A stretch of DNA of 64,000 bases, from NCBI GenBank assembly GCA_018267825.1, contig JAFDXR010000007.1, positions 52,056-116,055 of the forward strand, written 5' to 3'. Positions 1 to 8,789 of this stretch are shown piece by piece. The notes beneath the pieces are model-generated. The model did not search any database. It worked only from the letters and a program-made list of their open reading frames with translations, and had not been told where the DNA came from. Within the stretch, counting starts at the first letter, position 1. Every line of letters starts with the position of its first letter. The position numbers and the translations under genes were made by a program. This DNA comes from Bacteroidota bacterium. GTDB lineage: Bacteria > Bacteroidota > Bacteroidia > B-17B0 > Aurantibacillaceae.

Positions 1-1
1 G

Positions 2-1456
2 ATGAGAATTCGTTTTGTCTTACATGTTTTGTTCATGTTTTTGACCGGCATAACGGCATTGGGTCAATGCCTCACCAATGCCAATTTCCAAAACCAGAAG
101 AACCTGCCTGCCCCGGTATACACGGTTCAGCATGATATGACCGCCCGCCGCGATACAAGTCCATCCAAACCCTATTTATATATTGCCGGAAAGGAACGTG
201 GCTTTGTGGTATATAATATCAGCAGCGTGACTTCACCAAGTCTTGTGGCCAGTATTCCTACCAGTTCACTGAGCGGGCTCGATGTAAACAGCATGACCCA
301 GGCCGGAAACTACCTTTATCTGGCCCTGGGCGATAATTTTAACAAGAACTCACAAAACTCCGGGATGGCTATTCTCGATATTTCAAACCCTGCAGCGCCG
401 CTTATTAAAAGTGTATACAGTTATTCGCTGACCAGTGGTTCCGGAGCGGTTTTTATTGATGGAAACACAGCTTACCTGGCAGCCATGCAAAACGGGATTC
501 TTGTATTGGATGTGACCAATAAATCCAGTGTTCAGCTGATCTCGCAGTTTAAACCGGATATTAATTTTCCGGTAGCGAATCCGAATTCATCGCAGCAGGA
601 TAAGATCAATGCCCGGAGTATGGTGGTGAAAAATAATATTATGTATTTGTGTTATGATGCGGGTGGTGTGCGAATCCTGAATGTGAGCAATCCTGCCAGC
701 CTGAAGGAAACCGGGCACTATTCGAACCCCCTGTTGATAAGCCGCGCCAGGGCATACAATAATCTGGTACTGAACGATACGCTGGTGTATGTGGCCGCTG
801 ATTATTGCGGCATGGAAGTGTTGAATGTGAAAGATACGGCGCATATTGCTATGACGGGTTGGTGGAACCCGTGGAAGTGCGAAACAACGGCTAATACCTG
901 GTTAAATAGTCCTGGTCATGCCAATGAAATTGAATACGATCCGAACTGTAAAATGGTGTTTATGAGTGCCGGCCGCAGCGACCTGATGGCTGTGAGTGTG
1001 GCAAATCCAGCAATGCCGGACTCCTGCTCCCAGTTTGGTGTTAAAGCCGACAGCGCCTGCACCTGGGGCATAAGCCGTTATCAGAACCAGGTTTATCTGT
1101 CTTACATTTCCACCTGGCCTTTTTATGTGCCGTTTCATGCGGAGTGGGGGGGAACTAAAATAATAACCTATAGCAACTCCTGTAGTTTAACAGGTATTCA
1201 GTCGTTTAATGTTGCACGTACTTTCCGTATTTATCCGAACCCGGTTACTGAAACACTGAATCTCGTGAACCCGTTTATGGGAGCTTCTGCATGGCATGTT
1301 TATGATACGGATGGGCATACCATATACGAATTTGAACTGGGCTCTAACGAAAGCCAGGGGACAATACCTGTTAAAAACCTGCCTCCCGGAATATATATGC
1401 TTAAGGGGATTAGTGGATCACAATCGTTCACAAAACGATTTATGGTTATGGATTGA
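2..1456 (+). CDS. Secreted LVIVD-repeat protein with type IX secretion sorting tail
   Basis: 484 aa. The N-terminus is a signal peptide (basic MRIR, hydrophobic stretch, likely cleavage after about residue 21). Residues about 60-390 contain repeated segments of the LVIVD beta-propeller type (motifs such as ILDISNPAAP and VLDVTN, each followed by a hydrophobic strand). The last 75 residues form a por secretion (T9SS type A) sorting domain starting near IYPNPV and ending in a basic strand, so the protein is probably exported and anchored at the surface. The ATG lies at base 2, so a longer upstream start cannot be excluded. The ligand is unknown. Confidence 0.85.
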   Translation: MRIRFVLHVLFMFLTGITALGQCLTNANFQNQKNLPAPVYTVQHDMTARRDTSPSKPYLYIAGKERGFVVYNISSVTSPSLVASIPTSSLSGLDVNSMTQAGNYLYLALGDNFNKNSQNSGMAILDISNPAAPLIKSVYSYSLTSGSGAVFIDGNTAYLAAMQNGILVLDVTNKSSVQLISQFKPDINFPVANPNSSQQDKINARSMVVKNNIMYLCYDAGGVRILNVSNPASLKETGHYSNPLLISRARAYNNLVLNDTLVYVAADYCGMEVLNVKDTAHIAMTGWWNPWKCETTANTWLNSPGHANEIEYDPNCKMVFMSAGRSDLMAVSVANPAMPDSCSQFGVKADSACTWGISRYQNQVYLSYISTWPFYVPFHAEWGGTKIITYSNSCSLTGIQSFNVARTFRIYPNPVTETLNLVNPFMGASAWHVYDTDGHTIYEFELGSNESQGTIPVKNLPPGIYMLKGISGSQSFTKRFMVMD

Positions 1457-1544
1457 ATCTGTGTTTTAGGCGTAGCTAACAGAGTACAACAACAGATCCG
1501 TTTAATCCCGGAGCTTTAGATATTGTGCAATGTAAAAAACGCCG

Positions 1545-2423
1545 CTATAGCATCTCCACCAGTTGTTGCGGGGATTGCAGCCTGATCAGGTTTTTATGAG
1601 AGACAATTTCGTCCATATTGAAGCTACTGCCACTTATCAGAACCCGGGCTTCGGGATTATCTTTCAGAAGTGTTTTCAGGAAACCGTTCATCTCCGCCGG
1701 TTCTTTTCGGGCCACAAAAAAAGTAAGGATATGTGTTGGGTGTAATTCCCGACTTATATGGATCACATTTTGGTAAGGCACATTCTGCCCCAGGTTTATG
1801 ACCTGGATGCCTTCTTTCCGGATCAGGTATTCCGAAAAAAGTAAACCTATTTCATGCCATTCTTCAGGTGGAAGAAACAGGATAAAGCGTTTGTGCTTTT
1901 TGGTTGTCTGCGGTAAGCCATCAATAGCCGACATCAGTTTCCGGCGGATGATACCGGATGCAAAATGTTCCTGTATCGGAGCCACATCATTGGTTTGCCA
2001 GAGTATGCCCAGGCGCATCAGGAAAGGATAGATAACATCCAGCATGCCTTTGTATAAACCAAATCTGACAAGTAATGAGGCGAATGTTTTTTCGAACGCC
2101 ACTTCATCCATCTTGAGCATAGCAGCAATGAGGTTATTGATAAATGTCTCGCAGATAGCATCGTTTGGGAGTCCGGCCATTGTATACCTCAGTAACTCTG
2201 CAATTTCGCTTTCGCTGAGCGTTGCGAGTTTGGAGATTTTATACCCGTGTTTGACCAATGTGGTGATATTAAGTAATCTGCGGGCTTCATCATTATCGTA
2301 GAAGCGGATATTTGTTGATGTACGTTTTGGCGTAATCAGTCCATAGCGTTTTTCCCAAATACGTATCGTGTGCGCCTTAATGCCGGTGAGTTGTTCCAGA
2401 TCGGTAATTTGGTAGTATTCCAT
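1545..2423 (-). CDS. MerR-family regulator with C-terminal B12-binding domain (LitR/CarH-like)
   Basis: 292 aa. Residues 1-70 are a MerR winged helix (MEYYQITDLEQLTG, then IRIWEKRYG). A helical middle section leads to a Rossmann-like cobalamin-binding domain from about residue 175. It carries EWHEIG, which matches the E/DxHxxG motif whose histidine ligates B12 cobalt. LitR/CarH proteins use adenosylcobalamin as a light sensor and repress until illuminated. It is the last gene of a folE-DUF2452-merR run (47 bp after the DUF2452 stop), and a TTAAACA half-site at 2448-2454 precedes it, suggesting its own control. Light sensing is inferred; a redox or B12-level sensor is the alternative. Confidence 0.85.
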   Translation of the reverse strand: MEYYQITDLEQLTGIKAHTIRIWEKRYGLITPKRTSTNIRFYDNDEARRLLNITTLVKHGYKISKLATLSESEIAELLRYTMAGLPNDAICETFINNLIAAMLKMDEVAFEKTFASLLVRFGLYKGMLDVIYPFLMRLGILWQTNDVAPIQEHFASGIIRRKLMSAIDGLPQTTKKHKRFILFLPPEEWHEIGLLFSEYLIRKEGIQVINLGQNVPYQNVIHISRELHPTHILTFFVARKEPAEMNGFLKTLLKDNPEARVLISGSSFNMDEIVSHKNLIRLQSPQQLVEML

Positions 2424-2469
2424 ATGTCTAATGAAAAAATATAAATATTAAACAATAAAATTAGCTTTT

Positions 2470-2895
2470 TTAATGGTCGTTTAAAATATCCCAGGTGTGA
2501 TCGCTTAATAAAACCGCACTGCATATATATTCCAGCCCGCGGCTGCCCGAAGGGCCCCATTCCTCAGGCTCTATCAGCAACAGTTTATATATATCACCGC
2601 TTTTGTACAGGTGATAAGTTTGCCCGATAAATGGTTCAAAGGACATATTCGCACTGTAGATCCGCTCACTGAGTTCTATCCGCTTCCGGATAGCCTTTGC
2701 CTGTTCCGCCAGCAACTCAGCCTGTTTCTGTATCTGAAGAAGCTGACGACCAGTTTGTTCGCGCATCGCCGATAAAGCCCGCGATTTCAGCTTGCCTTCA
2801 TCTTCCGGGCGTATCACAACACTGCCTACATGATGCGGATAGCTGATGGTACCGGGTATATCCGTTGTTTTATCCTTATCGATAGGGTTATGCAT
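2470..2895 (-). CDS. DUF2452 domain protein
   Basis: 141 aa. Residues 1-60 begin with a short polar segment and the conserved ISYPHHVGSVVIRPEDEGK region. The middle is a predicted coiled coil (QTGRQLLQIQKQAELLAEQ), followed by a beta-rich C-terminus (FEPFIGQTYHLY to the end). This matches the small DUF2452 family as I know it from Bacteroidota and gamma-proteobacteria; function unknown. Its ATG overlaps the folE stop codon at 2895, so it is translationally coupled to folE. The MerR regulator follows on the same strand. Confidence 0.75.
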   Translation of the reverse strand: MHNPIDKDKTTDIPGTISYPHHVGSVVIRPEDEGKLKSRALSAMREQTGRQLLQIQKQAELLAEQAKAIRKRIELSERIYSANMSFEPFIGQTYHLYKSGDIYKLLLIEPEEWGPSGSRGLEYICSAVLLSDHTWDILNDH

Positions 2896-3614
2896 CAGTA
2901 GTTTGTCTTAAGATCAATGTAACGCAGAAACTCCTGGCGGGTTCTTTCTTCCTGGAATTTTCCGCCGTAAAATGAACTGACGGTAGCAGAATTAATATCC
3001 TTTATACCCCGCGATGAAACGCAAAGATGCTTGGCATCAATGATCACAGCTACATCCTCTGTACCCAGAACAGTCTGCATTTCTCTTGCAATCTGCATGG
3101 TCAGGCGTTCCTGGACCTGCGGCCTCCGGGCATAATAATTTACGATACGGTTCAGTTTCGAAAGTCCTACAACCTGACCGGCCGAAATATAGGCAACGTG
3201 GGCTTTCCCGAAGATGGGTACAAAATGGTGCTCGCAATTGCTGTAAAATGTAATATCCTTTTCTACAAGCATCTGGTTGTATTGATACTTGTTTTCGAAC
3301 ATGGCGATCTTCGGTTTATTGGCCGGATTCAAGCCGCTGAAAATCTCCTGGACATACATTTTGGCTACCCGTTGAGGGGTACCCTTGAGGCTGTCATCGC
3401 TCAGGTCGAGACCCAGGGTTTCCATAATCTCCCGGAAATGGAATTCGATTCGCTTTATCTTTTCTTCGTCGCTTATATCAAAGGCATCCGCTTTCATAGG
3501 CGTATCAATACCAGTACTGATATGTTCGTCACCGATTTCATCGGCCGAAAGCTCACTCAGGTCAATTTTATTGCCATTTAGCAATGTATTCAGGGTAATT
3601 TCTTTTGGATTCAT
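2895..3614 (-). CDS. folE: GTP cyclohydrolase I
   Basis: 239 aa from the ATG at 3614. A longer reading to 3710 would run through the operator region and encode a low-complexity leader, so I reject it. The C-terminal 190 residues are FolE type I: GLDLSDDSLKGTPQRVAKMY, then the zinc and active-site segment FYSNCEHHFVPIFGKAHVAY, then QVQERLT and AKHLCVSSRGIKD. The enzyme turns GTP into 7,8-dihydroneopterin triphosphate for folate or pterin cofactors. Pterins also serve as photolyase or cryptochrome antennae, which fits the light-regulator context, though no photolyase gene is in the window. Confidence 0.95.
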   Translation of the reverse strand: MNPKEITLNTLLNGNKIDLSELSADEIGDEHISTGIDTPMKADAFDISDEEKIKRIEFHFREIMETLGLDLSDDSLKGTPQRVAKMYVQEIFSGLNPANKPKIAMFENKYQYNQMLVEKDITFYSNCEHHFVPIFGKAHVAYISAGQVVGLSKLNRIVNYYARRPQVQERLTMQIAREMQTVLGTEDVAVIIDAKHLCVSSRGIKDINSATVSSFYGGKFQEERTRQEFLRYIDLKTNY

Positions 3615-3634
3615 GATGGCAGTCTTTATAATGT

Positions 3635-3710
3635 TGTTTAAAGTTATTTTAGAAGTATTAAACAAAAGTAATTCTTTTTTGTTTAACTTGTGTTTAAATT
3701 TGTTAAACAA
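3635..3710. promoter_or_regulatory. Divergent promoter region with multiple TGTTTAA half-sites (candidate LitR/CarH operator)
   Basis: Between folE and the SRPBCC gene. TGTTTAA occurs at 3635-3641, 3680-3686 and 3691-3697 (the last two exactly 11 bp apart), and its inverse TTAAACA at 3658-3664 and 3703-3709. TTGTTTAAC (3679-3687) and GTTAAACAA (3702-3710) are perfect 9-bp inverted arms. A -7-like TAAATTTG at 3695-3702 (rightward) and TACTTTTG at 3670-3663 (leftward) overlap these half-sites. TTAAACA fits the nTnnACA half-site I recall for CarH. The element before the MerR gene (2448-2454) has the same heptamer. Binding by the MerR protein is inferred. Confidence 0.65.
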
Positions 3711-3716
3711 AATAAT

Positions 3717-4196
3717 ATGCCACTATACACAATCCGAAAGCAGCAGTTTCTTAAAGCCGATATGGGAAGGGTTTGGGATTTTATGAGCTCACCATTGAAC
3801 CTGACTAAAATCACGCCGGCTAAACTCGGCTTTGAGATCATATCAGAACCGGTAGATATAGAAAGGATGCATGCCGGCCAGATTATAGAATACCGGATTT
3901 CTCCTTTATGGGATATAAAACTTCATTGGGTCACGGAAATCACGCATGTAGAGCCCATGCGGTTTTTTGTGGATGAACAGCGTTTCGGCCCGTATCGTTT
4001 CTGGCACCATCAGCATCATTTCCGGGAAGTGAACGGTGGTGTGGAGATGAACGACCTGGTGCATTATGATCTGCCATTCGGACCTCTGGGGGCTGTCGCC
4101 CATAAAATTCATGTCAGGAAAACGCTGGAGGAAATTTTCAATTACAGGTATCAGAAACTGGAACAACTATTCAATCACGCATCATTAAAACAATAA
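3717..4196 (+). CDS. SRPBCC (START-like) ligand-binding protein
   Basis: 159 aa from the ATG at 3717. An earlier in-frame start at 3690 lies inside the operator and is unlikely. The fold is suggested by F-SSPLNLTKITPAKLGFEI at the start, the central WVTEITHVEP and FVDEQRFGPYRFWHHQHHF strands, and the C-terminal helix after LGAVAHKIHVRKTLEEIFNYR. Family members bind lipids or polyketides, and close homologues often sit beside MerR/LitR, FolE and TspO genes. It ends 3 bp before tspO, so the two are one operon. Confidence 0.8.
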   Translation: MPLYTIRKQQFLKADMGRVWDFMSSPLNLTKITPAKLGFEIISEPVDIERMHAGQIIEYRISPLWDIKLHWVTEITHVEPMRFFVDEQRFGPYRFWHHQHHFREVNGGVEMNDLVHYDLPFGPLGAVAHKIHVRKTLEEIFNYRYQKLEQLFNHASLKQ

Positions 4197-4199
4197 ATC

Positions 4200-4667
4200 A
4201 TGAAAACGTATATCCGATTCATTCTTTCATTGCTCCTTCCGCTTACCGTTGGAGCCGTTGCGGGCATTGCCACGGCTTCATCTGTTAATGGCTGGTATGC
4301 CACGCTTCACAAGCCCTCGTTCAATCCGCCCAATTTTATTTTCGGGCCTGTATGGACCACACTCTACATCCTGATGGGAATCTCCCTGTTTCTTGTTTCA
4401 GGGGATAAGGAGCATGCCGGGCGTCGCAGGGCTTTCCTGATTTTTGGTATTCAGCTTACCTTGAATTTCCTGTGGAGTTTTCTGTTCTTTACATTTCACA
4501 GCCCGGGGTTGGCCTTTGCGGAGATTGTACTGTTATGGGTCAGTATACTGGTTATGATTGTTGTGTTTTACAGAATCCGGCCACTGGCAGGCCTCTTGCA
4601 GATTCCTTACCTGCTGTGGGTTAGTTTCGCCAGTGTTTTAAATGCATCCGTTTTTTTTCTGAATTAA
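4200..4667 (+). CDS. tspO: TspO/MBR family membrane protein
   Basis: 155 aa with five predicted membrane helices, the usual size. Family signatures seen: NGWYATLHKPSFNPPNFIFGP, then VWTTLYILMGISL, and NFLWSFLFF in helix 3. TspO binds porphyrins and, in several bacteria, takes part in light- or oxygen-dependent control or in photo-oxidative degradation of protoporphyrin. That suits a cluster with a B12-type MerR regulator. Its 3' end overlaps the convergent AraC gene by 4 bp. Confidence 0.92.
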   Translation: MKTYIRFILSLLLPLTVGAVAGIATASSVNGWYATLHKPSFNPPNFIFGPVWTTLYILMGISLFLVSGDKEHAGRRRAFLIFGIQLTLNFLWSFLFFTFHSPGLAFAEIVLLWVSILVMIVVFYRIRPLAGLLQIPYLLWVSFASVLNASVFFLN

Positions 4668-5593
4668 TCGGCGCGTTTCTGCGATCGGGCCAGGCGGTAT
4701 TGAGCAGGGGTAATGCCTTCTGACTTTTTGAAATAACGGATGAAATAGTTTACATCTGTAAAGCCCAGTTCATAACTGATGGATATGACTTTTTGATTGG
4801 TACTGAGCAGAAGGTGCTTGGCCCGGTTTATTTTTTCGCGGAGAATATAATCCAAGGGACTCATCCCGAACTCACGTTTGAAAATGCGGTAAAATGTGGC
4901 TTTGCTCATGCAGGCCTTATCGCTCAGTTCGGCAATCTGTATTTTCTGGTTGATATTTGAATTTATATACCCGATAATGTATGAGAGTGGATTGCTGTTG
5001 TTGAAACTCCCATGATCATTTGCATGGAGGTGTTGAGTCTGAATAACCCTTACTACCAGCTCTTTCAGGGCCAGATCGGCCAGTACATCCTTGTCGCGCA
5101 TCTGCGAAGAGCATACATGTATAAGCTTATTGATGAGTTGGGCAATCTCCTCATTATTGTAAAAATGAAACTGATCGTAATTCAATTGCCAGCTCTGCCC
5201 CGAAAGCGATTTCGGATAACGCTCATTGAGATCGTGAAGCGTTTGCTGAATATGAAAGTTGTCGATGGCCAGGGCAATGCATTGCGTGGGATTATAGTGA
5301 TTGGCTTCCGGGAAATCAATATTCATGGTCACTTTCGGCGGCACAATCACACTTTCACCGGGAAGGTAATCAAAACCGGAATGGTCGAAGAGGTGCATCA
5401 CTTTTTTGCCACGCATCATGCTGGTCACTACCAGGTCATTGAATGTTAAGGGCACACGGAAAGAAGTGGTGTGTGTTTCAAAAACATTGAGTTCGCATTG
5501 CTCTAATGTATACGACGTCCGGTTTTCTACAAGGGTTTTGAGTTCCTTTTCAGTAGAGAGTTTAACCGGTTTTATTCTGTTGTTTGACGTCAT
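4664..5593 (-). CDS. AraC-family transcriptional regulator
   Basis: 309 aa. The N-terminal 190 residues form a cupin-like sensor domain (FRVPLTFNDLVVTSMMRGKKVMHLF, FDYLPGESVIVPP). The C-terminal 100 residues are two AraC helix-turn-helix motifs (ISELSDKACMSKATFYRIFKREFG and ISISYELGFTDVNYFIRYFKKSEGITPAQYR). It is divergent from the aldehyde dehydrogenase gene, with repeated TGCTAT boxes between them, and is probably its activator in response to an aldehyde or alcohol. Confidence 0.9.
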   Translation of the reverse strand: MTSNNRIKPVKLSTEKELKTLVENRTSYTLEQCELNVFETHTTSFRVPLTFNDLVVTSMMRGKKVMHLFDHSGFDYLPGESVIVPPKVTMNIDFPEANHYNPTQCIALAIDNFHIQQTLHDLNERYPKSLSGQSWQLNYDQFHFYNNEEIAQLINKLIHVCSSQMRDKDVLADLALKELVVRVIQTQHLHANDHGSFNNSNPLSYIIGYINSNINQKIQIAELSDKACMSKATFYRIFKREFGMSPLDYILREKINRAKHLLLSTNQKVISISYELGFTDVNYFIRYFKKSEGITPAQYRLARSQKRAD

Positions 5594-5687
5594 ACTGCGG
5601 ATGAAGAAACCAAAAGATCGTTAGCGGGGAGTTCTTTCTATTAAAATTACAAAAAAAAAGCAAGCATCGGAAGGAGCGTCGGAAAGA

Positions 5688-5815
5688 TGCTATATTTTGA
5701 TACGATTGTGCTACTTTTTCCGGAAGGCTCTGTAAAGCCCGTCGTTGCTGGATGAGATGCGAATATGCTATGTTTTGTGAGCGGAATGTGCTATTTCATG
5801 AATGAAATGTCCTAT
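5688..5815. promoter_or_regulatory. Direct TGCTAY repeats between AraC regulator and aldehyde dehydrogenase
   Basis: TGCTAT at 5688-5693, TGCTAC at 5709-5714, TGCTAT at 5766-5771 and 5789-5794, and TCCTAT at 5810-5815. Spacings within the two groups are 21, 23 and 21 bp, two helical turns, which is the usual geometry for AraC-type direct-repeat operators. The right-hand group ends about 50 bp before the dehydrogenase ATG, where an activator would sit. Confidence 0.55.
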
Positions 5816-5865
5816 CCGGTCGTATTCAGATCGTTCTAATTTCATTTTAATAAAAACTAAACATC

Positions 5866-7371
5866 ATGGAAACATTAGCAAAAAGACCAGAATTCAAAGC
5901 CCGTTATGGACACTTCATCAATGGGAAATTTGTAGCCCCTGTATCAGGAGAATATTTCGATAACCTGTCGCCTGTCGACGGAAAAGTATTTACACAGGCC
6001 GCCCGTGGCAACAAAGCCGATATTGACCTCGCTATTGAAGCTGCGCACCAGGCTTTTACAACCTGGAGTAAAACATCCGTTACATACAGAAGTAATCTCT
6101 TGCTGAAAATTGCCGATATCATGGAAGAAAACCTGGAATACCTGGCCACGGTAGAAACCATCGACAATGGGAAAGCCATCCGAGAAACACGGGCAGCGGA
6201 TCTGCCTTTGTGTATCGATCACTTCCGTTATTTCGCAGGCGTACTGAGGGCTGAAGAAGGAACCATTTCCGAGCACGATGAACATACCGTAAGTATTAAC
6301 CTGCATGAACCGTTAGGCGTTGTAGGACAAATCATTCCCTGGAACTTTCCTTTGCTGATGGCCTGCTGGAAAATAGCACCGGCCTTGGCGGCAGGATGTT
6401 GCACGGTGGTTAAACCGGCCGAACAGACGCCCACATCCATTATGTGTCTGATGGAGCTTATCGCCGATGTATTGCCTCCGGGCGTGCTCAACGTGGTTAC
6501 AGGTTTTGGACCGGAAGCCGGCAAACCGCTGGCAACATCCACCCGCATTCAGAAAGTGGCTTTCACCGGAGAAACAACCACAGGACGCCTGATTATGCAG
6601 TATGCTTCGGAAAATCTTATTCCGGTGACCATGGAACTGGGTGGGAAATCACCCAATATTTTCTTCCCCTCGGTGGCTGATGCTGACGATGAATTTTTTG
6701 ATAAGGCAGTAGAAGGCGCTGTTTTGTTTGCCCTGAACCAGGGAGAAGTATGTACCTGCCCGTCGCGGATCCTGGTGCACGAAAGTATTTATGATAAGTT
6801 CATGAAACGTGTGGTTGAACGTACAAAGGCCATCAAACTGGGCAATCCGCTGGATGGCTCTGTAATGATGGGGGCACAGGCTTCCAATGATCAGTACGAG
6901 AAAATTGTGTCTTATATCAATATTGGTCGCGAAGAAGGTGCGGAAGTACTTTGTGGTGGCGGTGCCAATAAATTAAGCGGCGATATTTCAGGAGGCTATT
7001 ACATCCAGCCAACCATTCTGAAAGGGCATAATAAAATGCGTGTATTCCAGGAAGAGATTTTCGGTCCTGTTGTATGCGTCACTACATTTAAAACAACCGA
7101 AGAGGCTATTGCCATTGCCAATGATACCATGTATGGTTTAGGTGCAGGTGTGTGGACACGGGATGCGCATGAGCTATACACAGTTCCGCGTGCTATCCAG
7201 GCGGGCAGGGTATGGGTCAACTGTTATCATGCATATCCGGCGCATGCACCATTCGGTGGTTACAAAAAATCAGGATTTGGTCGTGAAACACACAAGATGA
7301 TGTTGGGGCATTATCGCCAGACCAAGAATATGCTGATTTCGTACAATAAAAATAAACTTGGATTTTTTTAA
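5866..7371 (+). CDS. NAD(P)-dependent aldehyde dehydrogenase (AcoD/ExaC type)
   Basis: 501 aa, usual length. Seen in order: [22 protein letters not shown] (cofactor domain), FTGETTTGR, the general base in [14 protein letters not shown], the catalytic cysteine within [14 protein letters not shown], and the C-terminal [13 protein letters not shown]. Members with this NQGEVC box and a following DUF779 gene oxidise acetaldehyde and other short aldehydes. The AraC regulator is divergent and the DUF779 gene follows by 110 bp. Confidence 0.93.
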   Translation: METLAKRPEFKARYGHFINGKFVAPVSGEYFDNLSPVDGKVFTQAARGNKADIDLAIEAAHQAFTTWSKTSVTYRSNLLLKIADIMEENLEYLATVETIDNGKAIRETRAADLPLCIDHFRYFAGVLRAEEGTISEHDEHTVSINLHEPLGVVGQIIPWNFPLLMACWKIAPALAAGCCTVVKPAEQTPTSIMCLMELIADVLPPGVLNVVTGFGPEAGKPLATSTRIQKVAFTGETTTGRLIMQYASENLIPVTMELGGKSPNIFFPSVADADDEFFDKAVEGAVLFALNQGEVCTCPSRILVHESIYDKFMKRVVERTKAIKLGNPLDGSVMMGAQASNDQYEKIVSYINIGREEGAEVLCGGGANKLSGDISGGYYIQPTILKGHNKMRVFQEEIFGPVVCVTTFKTTEEAIAIANDTMYGLGAGVWTRDAHELYTVPRAIQAGRVWVNCYHAYPAHAPFGGYKKSGFGRETHKMMLGHYRQTKNMLISYNKNKLGFF

Positions 7372-7481
7372 CAGGTAGAACGGAGAAGCTGTTGCGGCTG
7401 TACCATGGATTTTCTGAAAAGGTTTCAGAAATTGGGGATTTGTGGCCACAGGCGCACAGCTTCTTTTTAAAAAAACAGATC

Positions 7482-7862
7482 ATGATGAAACGTATAGATG
7501 CAAGCCGGGAAGCACTGGATCTGATCAGGATGCTGAAGGTCGCTTTCGGACCTTTGGTATTTCATCAGAGCGGCGGTTGTTGCGATGGTTCATCGCCCAT
7601 GTGTTTTAAGGCCGATGAGTTTATCATTGGCTATAGTGATGTATGCCTTGGTAAAATAGAAGATGCGGAGTTCTGGATGAGCCGCGACCAGTTTGAATAC
7701 TGGCAACATACACATCTTACACTGGATGTGGTAAAAGGCCGTGGCTCCAGTTTCTCACTGGAGATTCCAACCGGTAAACGCTTTATGATCCGCTCCCGGA
7801 TGTTTTCCGAAACAGAGCTTAAAAGCCTGGAACCCTTGGTATATAAAGATGATATCGGCTGA
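7482..7862 (+). CDS. DUF779 family protein, aldehyde dehydrogenase partner
   Basis: 126 aa from the ATG at 7482 (a second ATG lies at 7485). A longer frame to 7392 has no family similarity. Signature: FHQSGGCCDGSSPMC near residue 30, with a cysteine cluster suggestive of metal or thiol chemistry, then GYSDVCLGKIEDAEFWMSRDQFEYW. DUF779 genes nearly always follow acetaldehyde-type dehydrogenases. Their biochemical role is not established; a role in maturing or protecting the dehydrogenase is possible. Confidence 0.88.
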   Translation: MMKRIDASREALDLIRMLKVAFGPLVFHQSGGCCDGSSPMCFKADEFIIGYSDVCLGKIEDAEFWMSRDQFEYWQHTHLTLDVVKGRGSSFSLEIPTGKRFMIRSRMFSETELKSLEPLVYKDDIG

Positions 7863-7979
7863 CTGATGGCTGAAAACGATATTCCCGGAGTTCTTTACGG
7901 ACTGAAAAAATGGCATCAGATTTTTCAAAAAACTGAAATTTTTTCCGGCTCTGTGTCAAATATGAAGTCAGAATAGCAT

Positions 7980-8023
7980 TGGCAAACAGTTTGAAAGCCC
8001 AGGTGTATTATCGCGATAATACA
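7980..8023. promoter_or_regulatory. Hsp20 upstream region: 20-bp palindrome and sigma-54-like box
   Basis: TGTATTATCGCGATAATACA at 8004-8023 is a perfect 20-bp palindrome, 78 bp before the hsp20 ATG. Just upstream, TTGGCA at 7979-7984 and TTTGAA at 7990-7995 place GG and GA at the -24/-12 spacing of a sigma-54 promoter, with two mismatches to consensus. The palindrome could be a heat-shock operator or a leader hairpin; the sigma-54 reading is weak. Confidence 0.4.
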
Positions 8024-8101
8024 ATTTCAAAAACAATGTTTAACCAATGCCTTTTCACTGCAAACGCAGACAGGCGTTTAAAATACAAGGAGAACAAAAC
8101 A

Positions 8102-8569
8102 ATGGGATCATTAATTAAAAGCAACGGCCACGGAAGAGGATTGATATTTTCAGAATTTCCATCACTCTTCGACGATTTTTTGACAAGAGATATTTTTCAC
8201 AGCATGCCAGCCAGGTTTCAGCATGCAGCCACTGTTCCGGCAGTGAATGTAAAAGAAACAGAAAATGCCTATGGCTTTGAAATGGCTGTACCGGGCATGG
8301 ATAAGAAAGACTTTAAGATTGAACTGAATCAGGATACCCTGGTTATTTCATCGAAGCAGGAGCAGCAACACGAAGAAAAAAATGAAGATGGTAAGATTAT
8401 CCGTAAAGAATTCAGTTACCAGTCATTTTCACGCTCTTTCCGACTGCCTGAAGACCTTATCGATACATCGAAAATAGAAGCTTCTTACAAAGACGGAATC
8501 CTTCATGTATCTGTACCGAAAAAAGAAAAAAATCAGGGAGAATCCGTACGTGAGATCCAGGTAAACTAA
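8102..8569 (+). CDS. Hsp20/alpha-crystallin small heat-shock protein
   Basis: 155 aa. The ATG at 8102 is preceded by AAGGAG, so I prefer it over the frame-open upstream positions. The alpha-crystallin domain runs from about residue 45: PAVNVKETENAYGFEMAVPG, the loop PGMDKKDFKIEL, FSYQSFSRSFRLP, then KDGILHVSVPK near the C-terminus. It acts as an ATP-independent holdase chaperone in the cytoplasm. The leader carries a long palindrome. Confidence 0.95.
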   Translation: MGSLIKSNGHGRGLIFSEFPSLFDDFLTRDIFHSMPARFQHAATVPAVNVKETENAYGFEMAVPGMDKKDFKIELNQDTLVISSKQEQQHEEKNEDGKIIRKEFSYQSFSRSFRLPEDLIDTSKIEASYKDGILHVSVPKKEKNQGESVREIQVN

Positions 8570-8592
8570 AATGGTTTTATGGTTTAGGTTTT

Positions 8593-8622
8593 AAAAGGGC
8601 TGGAAGATATTCCGGCCTTTTT
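8593..8622 (+). terminator. Rho-independent terminator after hsp20
   Basis: AAAAGGGCTGGAA at 8593-8605 pairs with TTCCGGCCTTTTT at 8610-8622 (G-U pairs included) across a short loop, ending in a T run 24 bp after the hsp20 stop. Confidence 0.75.
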
Positions 8623-8670
8623 ATGTTTACGAATGGATCGTTTCCCGCTCCGGAAGAAAAGAATAAAGTC

Positions 8671-8789
8671 ATGTTTTGCTCCTACAGAGCAATTACTAAA
8701 CCGGAATTTTGATGGTTAATCATGTCTGGCCTCTATGTGGCCGTGGGTGGGGAATACTATCCTCTTCCGGGGTTTGTATATTTGTTCTG
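8671..8789 (+). repeat. 119-bp direct repeat, copy 1
   Basis: Starts at ATGTTTTGCTCCTACAGAGC and ends at TTTGTTCTG. It matches 9511-9629 with three substitutions. The two copies lie exactly 840 bp apart. Confidence 0.85.

Noticed and set aside
3690..3716. Nine-residue longer start for the SRPBCC gene, and the 32-residue longer start for folE (to 3710)
   Set aside because: Both would place the start codons inside the operator and promoter boxes; the family alignments begin at the shorter starts.
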